From positions 868,001 to 932,000 of the forward strand of contig JAPFFF010000008.1 in the NCBI GenBank assembly GCA_039105265.1: 64,000 nucleotides of DNA. The letters run 5' to 3'. Below, in pieces: positions 30,655 to 41,188 of this stretch. Numbering within the stretch: the stretch's first letter is position 1; each line of letters opens with the position of its first letter. Position numbers and translations under genes: made by a program. Below the pieces are notes generated by a model. It was not told the origin of the DNA, did not search any database, and was given only the letters and a program-made list of their open reading frames with translations. Source of the DNA: Tritrichomonas musculus. Its lineage: Eukaryota > Parabasalia > Tritrichomonadida > Tritrichomonadidae.

Positions 30655-31593
30655 ATGATATTAAGTATTTTGGGAATTACAACTTTTGGAATACGTTTTT
30701 CAAATAGCACCAAAAATAAGCAGCCAGATTTAATTCAAGATATAGAGCCATTGGGAATAACGGGTTTTGGATATGATTATTTATTATTAACACCAACACA
30801 AAAAATTCAAGATGAATATGATAAAACCATCCATTTTATGGTTAATTTGATACAAAACGAAACAATTCCTCAGTTCAAAGGTCAAAATCGCCTTCTTCAA
30901 TTTATTAATTATGGTGATACCGAGCTTGTTTATGTATTAAATGTTGATAACAAAAAGTACACCCTATTAATTAATCAGCCACACAATGAACCTGGTATTG
31001 TTAAGAAAGAATATGAAAATTTAATTAAATTAAAAAAACGATTTCCAAATCACATTGTAGCGCCATTTTATTATGCAAAAGACACTGAAACCGATAAAGA
31101 ACTTTATGTTACACCGTATTTATATCAAGCTCGTTGTATTGGTGCTTATAAAAATTGGGGTGAATGGGTCCCTGAACCAGAATATCATTTTCGAACTTAT
31201 CCTGAAGAACAAAGAAAAATCATCAACTCTTGCATGATTGCTTTACTTATTATGTTTTACGATGATGAAAACAAACTCGGTCTTTCTGCTTGTAAAATTG
31301 GTGGAGGTGATTTTATGCTTGAGAAAGGATATGAAAATGATGAAATTACTCATAAAAATATATTGAAAAGAATGAAACTCATCAGTGCTAGAGAACTCAT
31401 TCCAATTAGTTTGGATGATTATATTGAAAGAATTAGAATAGAATTCGCTAAAAAAACGTATTATAATTCAAAAGAAGATAGAGACAAATCTATATTGATT
31501 AATCATAAAGCAAGGGTACCGATGTTATCTGAAGATATCGAAAATGGAATACAATTGGGATTAAAGTTGAGAGATGTGGAATTGGATGAATAA
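30655..31593 (+). CDS. Unrecognised protein of 312 aa, possible kinase-like fold
   Basis: The start is taken at ATG 30655, because the longer frame begins with TTG only. A short hydrophobic N-terminus (ILSILGITTFGIRF) might be a weak anchor. The middle has features reminiscent of protein-kinase-like or aminoglycoside-phosphotransferase folds: LVYVLNVDNKKYTLLINQ (strand with Lys), KEYENLIKLKKRFPNHIVAPF (helix C-like) and ELYVTPYLYQARCIGAYK (hinge-like), then a His-rich helix and LSACKIGGGDFMLEKG, where a DF motif could be the metal site. No HRD or DFG motif is present. I do not recognise the family and treat the fold as a guess. The reading frame is intact, with a TAAA-overlapping stop. Confidence 0.55.
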   Translation: MILSILGITTFGIRFSNSTKNKQPDLIQDIEPLGITGFGYDYLLLTPTQKIQDEYDKTIHFMVNLIQNETIPQFKGQNRLLQFINYGDTELVYVLNVDNKKYTLLINQPHNEPGIVKKEYENLIKLKKRFPNHIVAPFYYAKDTETDKELYVTPYLYQARCIGAYKNWGEWVPEPEYHFRTYPEEQRKIINSCMIALLIMFYDDENKLGLSACKIGGGDFMLEKGYENDEITHKNILKRMKLISARELIPISLDDYIERIRIEFAKKTYYNSKEDRDKSILINHKARVPMLSEDIENGIQLGLKLRDVELDE

Positions 31594-32023
31594 ATCATTC
31601 AATTTTTTTTTCCTCATTATATTTAATGTTTCAATATATCAATCAATTAGTAACAAAAAGTATTTTAATAACAATTATTATGAATTTATTTTGTCATGAC
31701 TGTTTCTGTTGAATCATTAGATATAAATGCATTTTTATTCATTGGAATCAAAAAAATAATTATTTTAAAATCCAATAGCAAAAAAAATAGGATTTATTAT
31801 TCTTTTTAGTCTTTCTCTTTATTTTTCGTTTTAAAAAGATCCAATTACTTCTTCATTATTATCAATATCATTGTAATCTTAACCAGATAGAATTGACTTT
31901 TTTTTCTACATTTCATTATGATGATGATTGTCAAACAAACAAACAAAAAATATCAAACATGAAAACATGAATATAAACTATATTATTAACTTTATAAAAA
32001 TAAATCTAATATATTATAAATTA
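31594..32023. other. Intergenic region between convergent genes
   Basis: AT-rich with no recognised feature. Confidence 0.4.
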
Positions 32024-33352
32024 TTAATCAGGATAAATTGCGAGTTCAATACCTTGATATGTAGCAATTATGGCTGAAACCAAGCCAAAGAAAGCCAACA
32101 AGGAGCACAAAATGTTTGTCCAATGGGTAATTTTATGAGGACTTTTCTTGATCCAAAATATTGCTGGAAAGAAAAAGTTTGTCATGCAGCCTCCAAGAGA
32201 TCCCCCGACAGAAATAACTGGATAAATATTTGGTAAAACCATTGCAATTAGAACTGGAGGAAGATTAGCTAATAATAATATAATTGATCTTCTTTTGAAA
32301 TCCAAAGTTGCGGGATCAAAAACCTTGAATATGATTGCAGAAAGCTGTGAGCCAATTGTTAATGCGATAATTGGATATGAGGTTGTCACAACGATGAAAA
32401 ATCCAAATCGTGTAATTTGAATTATAACGTCTTTATTTGAAAAATTGTCTAAAATTATTTCGTCCGTTTCGGCACCAAACATTAAATAGCCGATAACTCC
32501 AGGAACAATTACAAAAATGTAACAAACAAAAAACGATGTACCTACAATTCTATATCTGTATTGTAATAACGGTTTTACTGGCTTCAAAAGTGGAAGACAA
32601 ATCGCAGGAAGAGCAAACATTAAAGAATAGACAGAAATTGCGTTGAAAAAGTGGAAATCCATCTGAGCTGTTAATGTAGTTGGACATATTCCGTTCTTTG
32701 GAAAGTATAAAAAGGCTTTGTATGTAAGGGCAAGACAAAATAAGAAAATTGATAATATTGCAAATGTTGAAAAAATTGAAAGAAAACGGACCTTTTTAGG
32801 AAATGTAAGAACAACTGGTAAAGTAATCGAATAAATAAACATAACAACCGTTCGTCTCCAACCTTTCATCCAGTATCCAATATTGAGTAATTCAAACCAA
32901 GATTGAATATTATTGCCACCTATAATTAAATATGCAATACAACAAGAATATGTAAATAATAAAACTAAAATTGATAATACAGCTGTACACCATTTCCCAT
33001 ATAATTTTGAACCTAGGTCATGAAGACTTTCGGCTCTGGTTAGATATTGTAATTTAACTGTTAATATTGTAGCTATATATGAAATAATTGCAGTAAATGT
33101 CATTAATCCAACTGAAACTGTTAATCCACAAAAACGCATAGATCTTGAAATACTGAGAATTTCTGCGCCAATTAATGAGTTTAATAGGTTCATAACTGTT
33201 CCAAAGAAACCTACTGTTGGTTGATCTACAACATTTGATGCACTATCAAATCTAGAAATATCAACTGAAGTATAATTTCGATCCATTGGAACTTTAATAA
33301 GCGGTTCATCAATGATGTTTTCAGGTTTTTTATTTTCCGAATTCTCTGCCAT
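32024..33352 (-). CDS. Amino-acid transporter, AAAP/SLC38-like
   Basis: A protein of 442 aa starting at ATG 33352. After a soluble polar N-terminus of about 50 residues come about eleven hydrophobic segments. The first carries the family hallmark FGTVMNLLNSLIGAEILSIS, equivalent to the unwound first helix of amino acid/auxin permeases. Others include IISYIATILTVKLQYLT, VVMFIYSITLPVVLTFPKKV, FFVCYIFVIVPGVIGYLMFG and the last helix, ILCSLLAFFGLVSAIIATYQ. Topology and length match SLC38/AVT-type transporters, which move neutral amino acids with protons or sodium across plasma or lysosomal membranes. Substrate and location cannot be told. Trichomonads, which depend on imported amino acids, have a large family. 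No defects are visible. Confidence 0.85.
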   Translation of the reverse strand: MAENSENKKPENIIDEPLIKVPMDRNYTSVDISRFDSASNVVDQPTVGFFGTVMNLLNSLIGAEILSISRSMRFCGLTVSVGLMTFTAIISYIATILTVKLQYLTRAESLHDLGSKLYGKWCTAVLSILVLLFTYSCCIAYLIIGGNNIQSWFELLNIGYWMKGWRRTVVMFIYSITLPVVLTFPKKVRFLSIFSTFAILSIFLFCLALTYKAFLYFPKNGICPTTLTAQMDFHFFNAISVYSLMFALPAICLPLLKPVKPLLQYRYRIVGTSFFVCYIFVIVPGVIGYLMFGAETDEIILDNFSNKDVIIQITRFGFFIVVTTSYPIIALTIGSQLSAIIFKVFDPATLDFKRRSIILLLANLPPVLIAMVLPNIYPVISVGGSLGGCMTNFFFPAIFWIKKSPHKITHWTNILCSLLAFFGLVSAIIATYQGIELAIYPD

Positions 33353-34160
33353 TGCGTGATAATCCTTTTTTGAACAATTGATAATATATTAAAATTGAAT
33401 ATATATTTATCCGTTTATCCTTTAAAAAAGTTTATGTATTGTTATTTTTTGAATTAATTCATTGAAAAAAATTATATATCTTTTTTTGTTCATGTGTAAA
33501 ACTTTTCAGAATTTAATAAAAATACAATTTCAAAAATTGTATGAAATATCAAATATATATGCAAAAAAACTAGACATAAAAACACAATAACAAAAATAAT
33601 AATTTGAATAATATCTGTTTTGAAAACTTTGCAAATCTACTTTTTAACTTGTTTCAACTTATTTAATATTAATATTTAATATATTTTTTATAATTAGAAT
33701 ATATTTATAAAAATAATAAATCTATATAATAATATAAATATTGGTATTTCTATAAGATATATAAAATATATGATATAACAATACATCTGAAATTTTCTGA
33801 TATATCTTAATTAATAATATGGAAAAAACAATTCATATCTAATTAGATATCTCATTAATTATAATTAAAAATTATTTTTTCAAGTTATTGATATATAACA
33901 ATTATATTTAATCTTATAAATATTGAAAATATTTTTTGTTGTAGAATAAAAATTATTTTGAGAATAAAAAAAAGATAAATTATAATCAATTTGATTTTCA
34001 TTATAAATATAAACATATTAATTTGGTAAAATCAAATGAGAATCTTTTACTGTGCTATCATTTTTAAATGAGCACTATATAAAAGATAATCTAAAATTTG
34101 ATCTTGTAGTGCATCAACATATAACTTTAATGATAACTTCAGTTTTTTCATTGACTATAC
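33353..34160. other. Very AT-rich intergenic region
   Basis: Over 800 bp of almost pure A/T with TATAAATAT-type repetition. No coding or RNA signal; a 17-T run ends it at 34161-34177. Confidence 0.5.
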
Positions 34161-34183
34161 TTTTTTTTTTTTTTTTTAGTTCA

Positions 34184-34502
34184 TAGAGTAAGAAGAATTA
34201 TATGTAAACGGGAGAAGAATATGTAAACACTACAGAAAAAGTTTAAGAAATACAATTTTTTTGAATTAATTAATAGAAATAATAAATAATTTATTTGAAA
34301 AAAATTGATAAAAAAACTCTAAATTATCTTTATTAATTTTTGTTTTTGTAATTCATTATATAGTGATTCAAATTAAATTGATAATGTATAATAATAAAAC
34401 TAACTAAAAGAAAGCGGATAATGCTTTTCTCCTTCATTTTTAAACTTTTTCAGAAGCGTTTACATATTATTCTCCCGTTTACATATTATTCTCCTCACTC
34501 TA
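34184..34502. mobile_element. Mariner-like MITE (315 bp, TA-flanked)
   Basis: Inverted repeats of about 60 bp, close to 90% identical, run inward from 34186 and 34500 (outer bases GAGTAAGAAGAAT and GAGTGAGGAGAAT). Each contains two spaced copies of AATATGTAAAC. The dinucleotide TA flanks both ends (34184-34185, 34501-34502), as expected of Tc1/mariner insertions; a mariner family is known in Trichomonas. The interior is AT-rich and non-coding. The right end lies 19 bp from the stop of the ABC transporter gene. Confidence 0.75.
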
Positions 34503-34521
34503 GAGTTTTGATTATTTTACT

Positions 34522-36876
34522 TTAAACTTCTGGTTGCAATTCGTTTCTCAAAGCAGAATAATCTAAACTGTTCTCTATATTTGAATTTTCTAATTCATGA
34601 GCTTGATTCAATTCATTTTCCATAATGTTATTAAATATAATTTCTTCTAATGCCTGGATGGTTAATATATACTTAAAGTTAATATGATTCAAAATTTGAG
34701 ATAAAATAATATAATCATCAGACGATATAAATAACTTAGCTTTCCCATCTTCAACAATAATTGCACTATTTAAATTAAATTCTCTTTCAATTCTTTCAAG
34801 TTCAACGCTATTTTCTTCATCTGTAATGATGAGGTAGCCACATTTAAAGATTTGTCTGAGCTCATTTGGCGTTTCATAATAAATAATTTTACCTTCATTA
34901 AGTACCATTATTTTATCAGCAATTTTTTCACATTCTTCAAGTGTATGAGTTGCTATTATGACAGTTGTATTTTTCAAATTAGAAATAATTGACCAAATTC
35001 TCGTTCTACTTGTGAAATCAACGCCACTGGTTGCTTCATCAAGGATAATAATTGGTGGATAACAAACTAAAGCAGCAGCAAGACATGTTTTTCTTTTATT
35101 ACCACCACTCATTTTACCAATTCGACAATTTCTCTGTTGATCAAGCCCAAGAGACATTAAAATGCCTTCATAATCAAAATTTGATTCATTTCGAAGACAA
35201 CAAATTGCTTTCATCCATTCATCAAGAGTTAATTCATTCATGAAAAGATTTTTTTGTGGGCAAAATCCGACAACTTGATGAATGAGTCTTGTGTTTTTTA
35301 TGATATCAATTCCTTTAAATAAAATTCTTCCTCTATCAAAATTAGATGTTCCAGAAAGGAGTGACATTAAAGTTGATTTTCCTGCTCCATTTGGACCGAC
35401 AATTGCAATATTTTCGTTTTCATTTACATCAAATGATATATTATCAAGAGCTACTGTTTTTGAAAAACTTTTTCTTACATTTTCTATAACAATAGAATGA
35501 TCATTTTTGTTATCAATTTTATTAAAATCTAATGATTTCCCCCATTTAATTGGTGCAGGAAGCCAAAGACGCGGTTTTAACGCTTCTATCAAAATAAATA
35601 ATGCAAAGTAAACAACACTTTCACAAGCTAAAAATATCATACCATTTTTAACTGGATAACATGATGGACCATTAATTTGACTGAACTGAGTTACTTCGCC
35701 ACTGGACATTTGCGCCATTGCATATGATAATGCAACATTTGGAAGAATACTAAAAATATATTTCTCTGTATATCCTGAATCTTTGTATAACCAATCAAAA
35801 TAACCCCAAAAAATGAAGATAAAAAGTGTCAATAATATACCGAATCCTGCAATGTTGGCCATTTTACATGTTGGCCAAATAGACATCATAAATAGCAAAA
35901 AAGAAGAATAACCAGTTGAAACTAATAAGTAAAAAACGATTAGTAAACCAAAATTAATTTTAATTATGGCAGCCAATGATATTGCATATGGAATTGATAT
36001 TATAAACAATAAAATTGTACTTGTAATATACCATCGAAATTCATTTACTAAAAAACTTAAGCCAAAAAATGTGAAAAAATCACGAAGACCATTTTCTGCT
36101 TCCGTTCCATAATAAATACCTGTTGTTAAAATGCATGGAACATGAGGAAATGTAGAAAAAATAGCTACATATAATGCATTATTATGGTCTGCCTTAAATA
36201 TAGTTGAATGAGGAAATTTTTTATAATTAATATTGATTATTGGATTTTTATATTTTAAATCTTTTGTAATATTAACTATAGTTGAACCTAAATTTTGAAC
36301 TAAATAAGGAAGAGAACCAACTGTCATTCCGTTTGATGATATATGAATTAAATTATTTTGATTACTTGTGTCATGTATCCATTCTGTACAATAAAATAAG
36401 TCATTTATTTCTTTGTTTTTAGAAATAAAATCTTTGTATTCTTCAAATGTATCAAAAAAAATTGAATTTTCTTTTATTGGACCAAATGATTTTTCATTTA
36501 ATATATCAATGAAATATTTTGTTTCATTGTTATTTGGAATCATTCCATAATTTGGATTTGTACCTAGAACTAAGGAAAAAGGAACAATAGGATCTGTTTT
36601 TGGATGCTGAAGAGAATCAGTATTAGTTTTAACTCGAGCTGCAAAAACACAATTAAATATAAGAAATATTACAGGTGGAACCATTTCTAAAATAATATTT
36701 GATGATCTGAATCTTTGAATAAATGATATTTTTAACATTAGTGATAATTGACTCCAAAATGGTGCTGATTTCATAATCTTTATTTGTCTATCAATTGATT
36801 GAATATCATATTGATCTTCTGTCGAACTATTATGCGAACCAATCATCAAAATAAAAAGATAAAATATATGTATCAT
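34522..36876 (-). CDS. Half-size ABCA-type ABC transporter
   Basis: A protein of 784 aa from ATG 36876; another ATG at residue 11 is possible. The membrane part (about residues 40-440) has one helix near the N-terminus (ILEMVPPVIFLIFNCVF), a large loop of about 200 residues, and a group of five to six helices (ITSTILLFIISIPYAISLA, LLIVFYLLVSTGYSSFLLFM). One nucleotide-binding domain follows: Walker A AIVGPNGAGKSTL, Q-loop GFCPQKNLF, signature MSGGNKRK, Walker B PPIIILDEATSG and the switch His in VIIATHT. The order TMD-NBD with a long first loop is that of ABCA proteins, here as a half transporter that would dimerise. ABCA proteins usually move lipids. All ATPase motifs are intact, and the stop overlaps TAAA. 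Confidence 0.9.
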   Translation of the reverse strand: MIHIFYLFILMIGSHNSSTEDQYDIQSIDRQIKIMKSAPFWSQLSLMLKISFIQRFRSSNIILEMVPPVIFLIFNCVFAARVKTNTDSLQHPKTDPIVPFSLVLGTNPNYGMIPNNNETKYFIDILNEKSFGPIKENSIFFDTFEEYKDFISKNKEINDLFYCTEWIHDTSNQNNLIHISSNGMTVGSLPYLVQNLGSTIVNITKDLKYKNPIININYKKFPHSTIFKADHNNALYVAIFSTFPHVPCILTTGIYYGTEAENGLRDFFTFFGLSFLVNEFRWYITSTILLFIISIPYAISLAAIIKINFGLLIVFYLLVSTGYSSFLLFMMSIWPTCKMANIAGFGILLTLFIFIFWGYFDWLYKDSGYTEKYIFSILPNVALSYAMAQMSSGEVTQFSQINGPSCYPVKNGMIFLACESVVYFALFILIEALKPRLWLPAPIKWGKSLDFNKIDNKNDHSIVIENVRKSFSKTVALDNISFDVNENENIAIVGPNGAGKSTLMSLLSGTSNFDRGRILFKGIDIIKNTRLIHQVVGFCPQKNLFMNELTLDEWMKAICCLRNESNFDYEGILMSLGLDQQRNCRIGKMSGGNKRKTCLAAALVCYPPIIILDEATSGVDFTSRTRIWSIISNLKNTTVIIATHTLEECEKIADKIMVLNEGKIIYYETPNELRQIFKCGYLIITDEENSVELERIEREFNLNSAIIVEDGKAKLFISSDDYIILSQILNHINFKYILTIQALEEIIFNNIMENELNQAHELENSNIENSLDYSALRNELQPEV

Positions 36877-37267
36877 AATTACTTTGATATATTCATCTTT
36901 ATCTTTTTATCTCTAAATATTTTCATATATTCTCCATAAATTATATCAATAGCATTATATTTGATCTTTAAAATTAAAAATATATGTAATTTTCTATTTG
37001 ATTTAAAAGGTAAATAATGCTTTATAATTCAATTTGATTTAAAGTTACATTTCACTTTTTGATAGTACCGAACTTTTTTTTCTATTGTTATGTAAACATT
37101 TGATATGAGTTTTTCTCACAAAAAATTATAAGTGAATTAGTAAAGTATTTTATTTTTAATGAATAAATAATGGATCACATTTTTAATTGAATAACAAATT
37201 GCGACTGATGATCTTTGAATTTGATCATTGAGTCATCGACAGTGATGATGTTGTTCTAAATAAGAAA
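36877..37267. other. AT-rich intergenic region
   Basis: Separates the divergent ABC transporter and protease genes. No Inr close to either start, and nothing else recognised. Confidence 0.4.
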
Positions 37268-38164
37268 ATGAAGAATTCGTGAATTTTTGCAGAAAACTTG
37301 CAATATTTTACTGGTGATGAATGCCATTTTCGTCTTGGAATTTTTTTAACTAATTTTCGTCTTATTCAAGAGTTCAATTCAAATAAAAAATCATATAAAG
37401 TAGGTCTTAATCAATTTTCATGTTATACATCTTCTGAATACAAATCTTTACTTGGCTATAAACAGATTTCAATTCAATTAAAGCATCAACAATACCCAAA
37501 ATTAAATGATGATATTCCAGATTTCATTGATTGGCGTGAAAAAGGTATTGTCAATGAAATAAAAGACCAAGGATTTTGTGGTTCCTGTTGGGCCTTTGGT
37601 ACGATTCAAGCATGCGAATCTTCATATGCTTCAGCTCAAGGAACACTCAATTCATGCTCTGAACAAAACTTAATTGATTGTTGTACAGATTGTGATGGTT
37701 GTGGTGGAGGAGTTGAATACAAAGCTCTCGATTTTATAATTAATTCACAAAATGGATATCTCAACTCAGAAGATGTTTACCCTTATATAGCCGACGATGG
37801 TGAATGTAAATATGACCAAACAAAAGGAATCAGCCCAATCAAATCATATTCGCATGGAATAAAAGACGATGAAATTTATCTGAAAAAGTTGGTTTCAAAA
37901 GGAGTTTGTGATATCGCAATTGACGCCGGGTTTTGGGATTTTCAAGCATACACAAGCGGAATTTACGCTAATCCAGATTGTACTTCAGCTAGCTTGAATC
38001 ATGCAGTTGGACTCGTTGGTTACGGAACTGAAAATGGAATCGATTACTGGATTGTGAGAAACAGCTGGAGAAAAAACTGGGGCGATGAAAGATACATAAA
38101 AATGATACTAAATAAAAATAACCAATGTGGCGTAGCTTCAGATGCTCTTCAAGTATATGCTTGA
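37268..38164 (+). pseudogene. Papain-like (C1A) cysteine protease, 5' end lost
   Basis: The mature protease is complete: QGFCGSCWAFG with the catalytic Cys and oxyanion Gln, SCSEQNLIDCCTDCDGCGGG, the catalytic His in LNHAVGLVGYGTENG and the Asn in WIVRNSWRKNWGDE. A partial prodomain precedes it (ECHFRLGIFLTNFRLIQEFN, KVGLNQFSCYTSSEYKSLLG). No signal peptide is present. The only in-frame ATG upstream (37268) is followed by TGA at codon 5, and the next in-frame ATG is near the end of the gene. Trichomonad enzymes of this family normally start with a signal peptide and about 25 more prodomain residues, so this copy lost its start. I see no intron consensus that would repair it. The catalytic region has no other lesion, so the loss is probably recent. 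Confidence 0.75.
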
Positions 38165-38741
38165 TAAATAAATAAATTCTTTTAATTTTATTTTTAATTC
38201 TAAATAATTGTTTAGAAACAATGAAGGTTCCTTAAAGAGAATTTTTCAATGGCATAATGAGTTATTTAAATATATAGATCATTGTCTAATAATCAGTTTG
38301 TTTGTCACTTCAATTAGCCATCTCAGACAAACTACACAAAACCTATTCTATCTTGAAAGAATGATTTTTATAGGCTTTTTGGGATTAAAAAGAATATAAA
38401 TCAAAATAATCTAAAGAACGCACAGGTCATAAATATATTTTAAAAATAAAAATAAATATTTATATCAAAATAATTTTTTATTTAAATCAGTAATGTTGAA
38501 TTAATTGATAATCAATTAGGGTTTTCACCAAAAGAAATTAAATAATATCTCAACAATTTTTTTCTGCGACAAAATGTAAAACAGCTTTTTTCATTAAATA
38601 TGAGAAATAAAGCTTGATTAATTTTTATTTGAACCATAATTCATCTGCTGGTAATTCTTTTAAGAGTATAAAATAATTCCATTAGTTAAAACACATAAAA
38701 AAAAATTATATCTATTCAGCAGGTAAAGCATATCATTCTTA
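38165..38741. other. Intergenic region between convergent coding segments
   Basis: The frame 38208-38399 starts at a TTG, lacks a promoter signal and resembles nothing I know, so it is not called. The rest is AT-rich. Confidence 0.4.
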
Positions 38742-39917
38742 TTATAACCAAAAATCCAAATCATTATCATCTGAACTAATTTTTAAAATTTCTTCTTTTT
38801 GGTTGCTTTCTTCTTTGATTAGTTCCACATCATCGGATTCTGATAAAATATTAAAATTTGATGATGATTTGTTTTGATTAATTTTGTGTATTGTGAAAAT
38901 AATGATTCCTGCACTGAATAAGAAAATTGACGTTGAACCACAAACAATAGCAATTAATTGCCCTGCAGTTAAGTGTCTTTTCCTATTTATTGGAAATGGA
39001 ACGTATGAAACAACATATGATAATGATAATATTTTGATTATATATGGTAAATTAATGAATGAATCAGATTGTATGAATGTGTATCCATAATCACCAATCT
39101 CATCTAAATATGTAAAAAGCATTGTATTCGATGATAAATAGGAAAGAGAAAATGAAACAGATTTCATCGTTACAAAGACTGCAGAATAGCTCCTTGAATA
39201 TGTGACATCTTTCAAAATGATTGGTGCAATACTCACTGTCTCATTGCTTTTATTAAATACGCTAGAATCCGAAAAGAATTGTGATTTTGAAAACGATTTA
39301 GAATTTGAAAATTCATTTGTCTGCTGATATATATTTGATTTTGTAAATATGAACGAAATAGAAAAATCAAAACTTTGTGAGAATATTTCACTTTTTTAAA
39401 ACATAAATGAACTAGGTATTATATTTGAATTAGAAAATTGTTGAGTACAAGAAAAATCACCAGTTTCTGAAAAAACTGAAGAGAAAGTGAAATAAAAACT
39501 TTGTGAAAAAAATTCACTTTTTGTGAAAAATTGTGAACTTTTGAAAGGAAATGAATTAGAGAATTCATCACTTTTTGAAAACAAAAATGACCTCGAAAAC
39601 ATATTTGATTTTGAAAATTGTTGAGTACAAGAAAAATCTCCAGTTTCTGAAAAAACTGAAGAGAAAGTGAAATAAAAACTTTGTGAAAAAATTTCACTTT
39701 TTGTGAAAAATTGTGAACTTTTGAAAGGAAATGAATTAGAGAATTCATCACTTTTTGAAAACAATAATGACATCGAAAACATATTTGATTTTGAAAATTG
39801 ATTAGTAAAGGAAAAAACATCTGATTTTGAAAAAACTAAAGAATTTGTAAAATAAAAACTTTTTGAAAATTTCCATATTTGATTATCTAAATTACCATTC
39901 TTATGAAAAATTATAAT
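38742..39917 (-). pseudogene. Repeat-bearing type I membrane protein, 5'-truncated with internal stop
   Basis: Open from 39917 without an early ATG. It consists of a run of Phe/Ser repeats of about 8 residues (LFSKSDEFSNS, PFKSSQFFTKS, FYFTFSSVFSETGDF, CTQQFSKSN), themselves arranged as a duplicated block of about 180 bp. A TAA at 39396-39398 interrupts the frame, which then continues in the same phase through more repeats. An extracellular domain of about 90 residues follows, then a membrane helix (LIAIVCGSTSIFLFSAGIII) and an acidic cytoplasmic tail ending DDNDLDFWL. Such FxxS repeat, single-helix, short-tail proteins resemble trichomonad surface-protein families. This copy lacks signal peptide and start. 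Confidence 0.6.
39430..39790. repeat. Tandem duplication of about 180 bp in the surface-protein relic
   Basis: The block starting near 39602 repeats the block starting near 39422 almost exactly, including GAAAAATCACCAGTTTCTG against GAAAAATCTCCAGTTTCTG and the long stretch ending GAATTCATCACTTTTTGAAA. The near identity shows a recent in-frame duplication of 60 residues. Confidence 0.8.
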
Positions 39918-39921
39918 TCAT

Positions 39922-40169
39922 TTAAGGTACAAATCCAGTACGTTTAGTAACCGCAATTTTTTTTGACATTCTCAAAGAATAAGATGACATGTTAAATAAA
40001 AAACGATTATTTTCATTCATTTCATATAACATGTCATAATGTTTATTTAAATTGTAAAATAAGTGTCAAAAACAAACCTTGTCAATTTAAACTTTTTCAG
40101 AGACATGCAACTATTCAAATAATAAACGTTCTCCTATTCAAAAAATAACGTACTGGATTTGTACCTTAA
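39922..40169. mobile_element. 240-bp element with TTAA at both ends (piggyBac-like MITE)
   Basis: Perfect inverted repeats TTAAGGTACAAATCCAGTAC and on (39922-39944 and 40147-40169). Taking TTAA as target duplication, the element is 39926-40165 with termini GGTACAAATCC. TTAA is the piggyBac target, but because TTAA is itself palindromic it could also be part of the inverted repeat. No coding capacity. It lies next to the truncated 5' end of the surface-protein relic. Confidence 0.6.
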
Positions 40170-40437
40170 TGATCTCAAATCTGAAAATTTTCAATTTTTT
40201 CGAATGTAACATATAGCTTTCATTTAAAAAAAAAAAAATATATACGTGATATTTAGGGATTATTTTTGACCCACATTTACCCATCTTGATCTACAATTTG
40301 GCCCATGATTTTTAAAAAAATATTATTATTTTGGGCCGATTTGTCAACCCTTTAAAAAAAGAATAATTATCAAATTTTAAATGGTTTCATTTTCATTTCA
40401 TATCACATTTCAAATTTTTATCATGAAAAAAGTTGTT

Positions 40438-40631
40438 CAAACATATGTTTTCGCATATAATGTATATATTATATATGTTTTCGCATTAGAAACAACTTCT
40501 TTCATTCGTTCTTGCGTGTAATAAAAAGGGCCGTATTTTTCAATTCGAATTGATATGACTTCTGCCAATTTCTGATACTTCTTACTTTCAAACCGCCAGC
40601 CTTGATAGTCAGTCAAAGACGGATCAAAAAA
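40438..40631 (-). pseudogene. Short coding remnant of an unrecognised gene
   Basis: An open stretch of 64 codons without an initial ATG reads like real protein (SLTDYQGWRFESKKYQKLAE, VISIRIEKYGPFYYTQERMK) and has GC content well above the surroundings. A stop lies immediately upstream. On the opposite strand just beyond it, MKIGRGTMAKVIKFAREKNY (40638 onward) resembles a kinase glycine-rich loop. Both look like fragments. Family unknown. Confidence 0.35.
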
Positions 40632-40905
40632 TTATAGATGAAAATTGGACGTGGTACCATGGCTAAAGTTATCAAATTTGCTCGTGAAAAGAATTATGCA
40701 ATAATATATATAGAAGAAATAATTTAAAGTAATATCAATTAAATGCATTTTGATGTACATTATTTTATAACAACAAAGGAGTTAACATATTTTTATTACA
40801 ATAATTTCAAGTATGAAGATTCTCATGTTATTCTTTAAAGATCGAACAAAATGTCATTGTTTAAGAATTTTTTTATATAAATATGTGTATTAAATTTATT
40901 CTTAG

Positions 40906-41169
40906 TTAATGAATGATACAATACAGTTCTTTTCTATGATGCTTGAATTTAGCCCTATGCTCGGTTAATTTTTTTTTCGCATAATTATATAAAAATTCTT
41001 CGAATTCTGATTTTACTTCATAGTAAAAAAGATTTCCTTCAAAATACTGTAATAATTTGTCATCAACGACAACCTTTACTAGCCCATTATATATACTTGA
41101 ATTTCTAATTTCCAATACAACACTTTCAGTTCCGTAACTTTTAACTATTATTTCTGCAGTATCATTCAT
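40906..41169 (-). CDS. Small unrecognised protein, 87 aa
   Basis: ATG at 41169, with an Inr-like TCATT whose A is 22 nt upstream. The product has strand-like N-terminal half (AEIIVKSYGTESVVLEIRNS, LVKVVVDDKLLQYF) and a charged helical C-terminal half (FEEFLYNYAKKKLTEHRAKF). No signal peptide, membrane helix or known motif. It could be a genuine small gene or the end of a longer one. I give it moderate credit because start, promoter signal and protein-like composition agree. Confidence 0.4.
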   Translation of the reverse strand: MNDTAEIIVKSYGTESVVLEIRNSSIYNGLVKVVVDDKLLQYFEGNLFYYEVKSEFEEFLYNYAKKKLTEHRAKFKHHRKELYCIIH

Positions 41170-41188
41170 TCAAAACTTTTCAAAGCTC

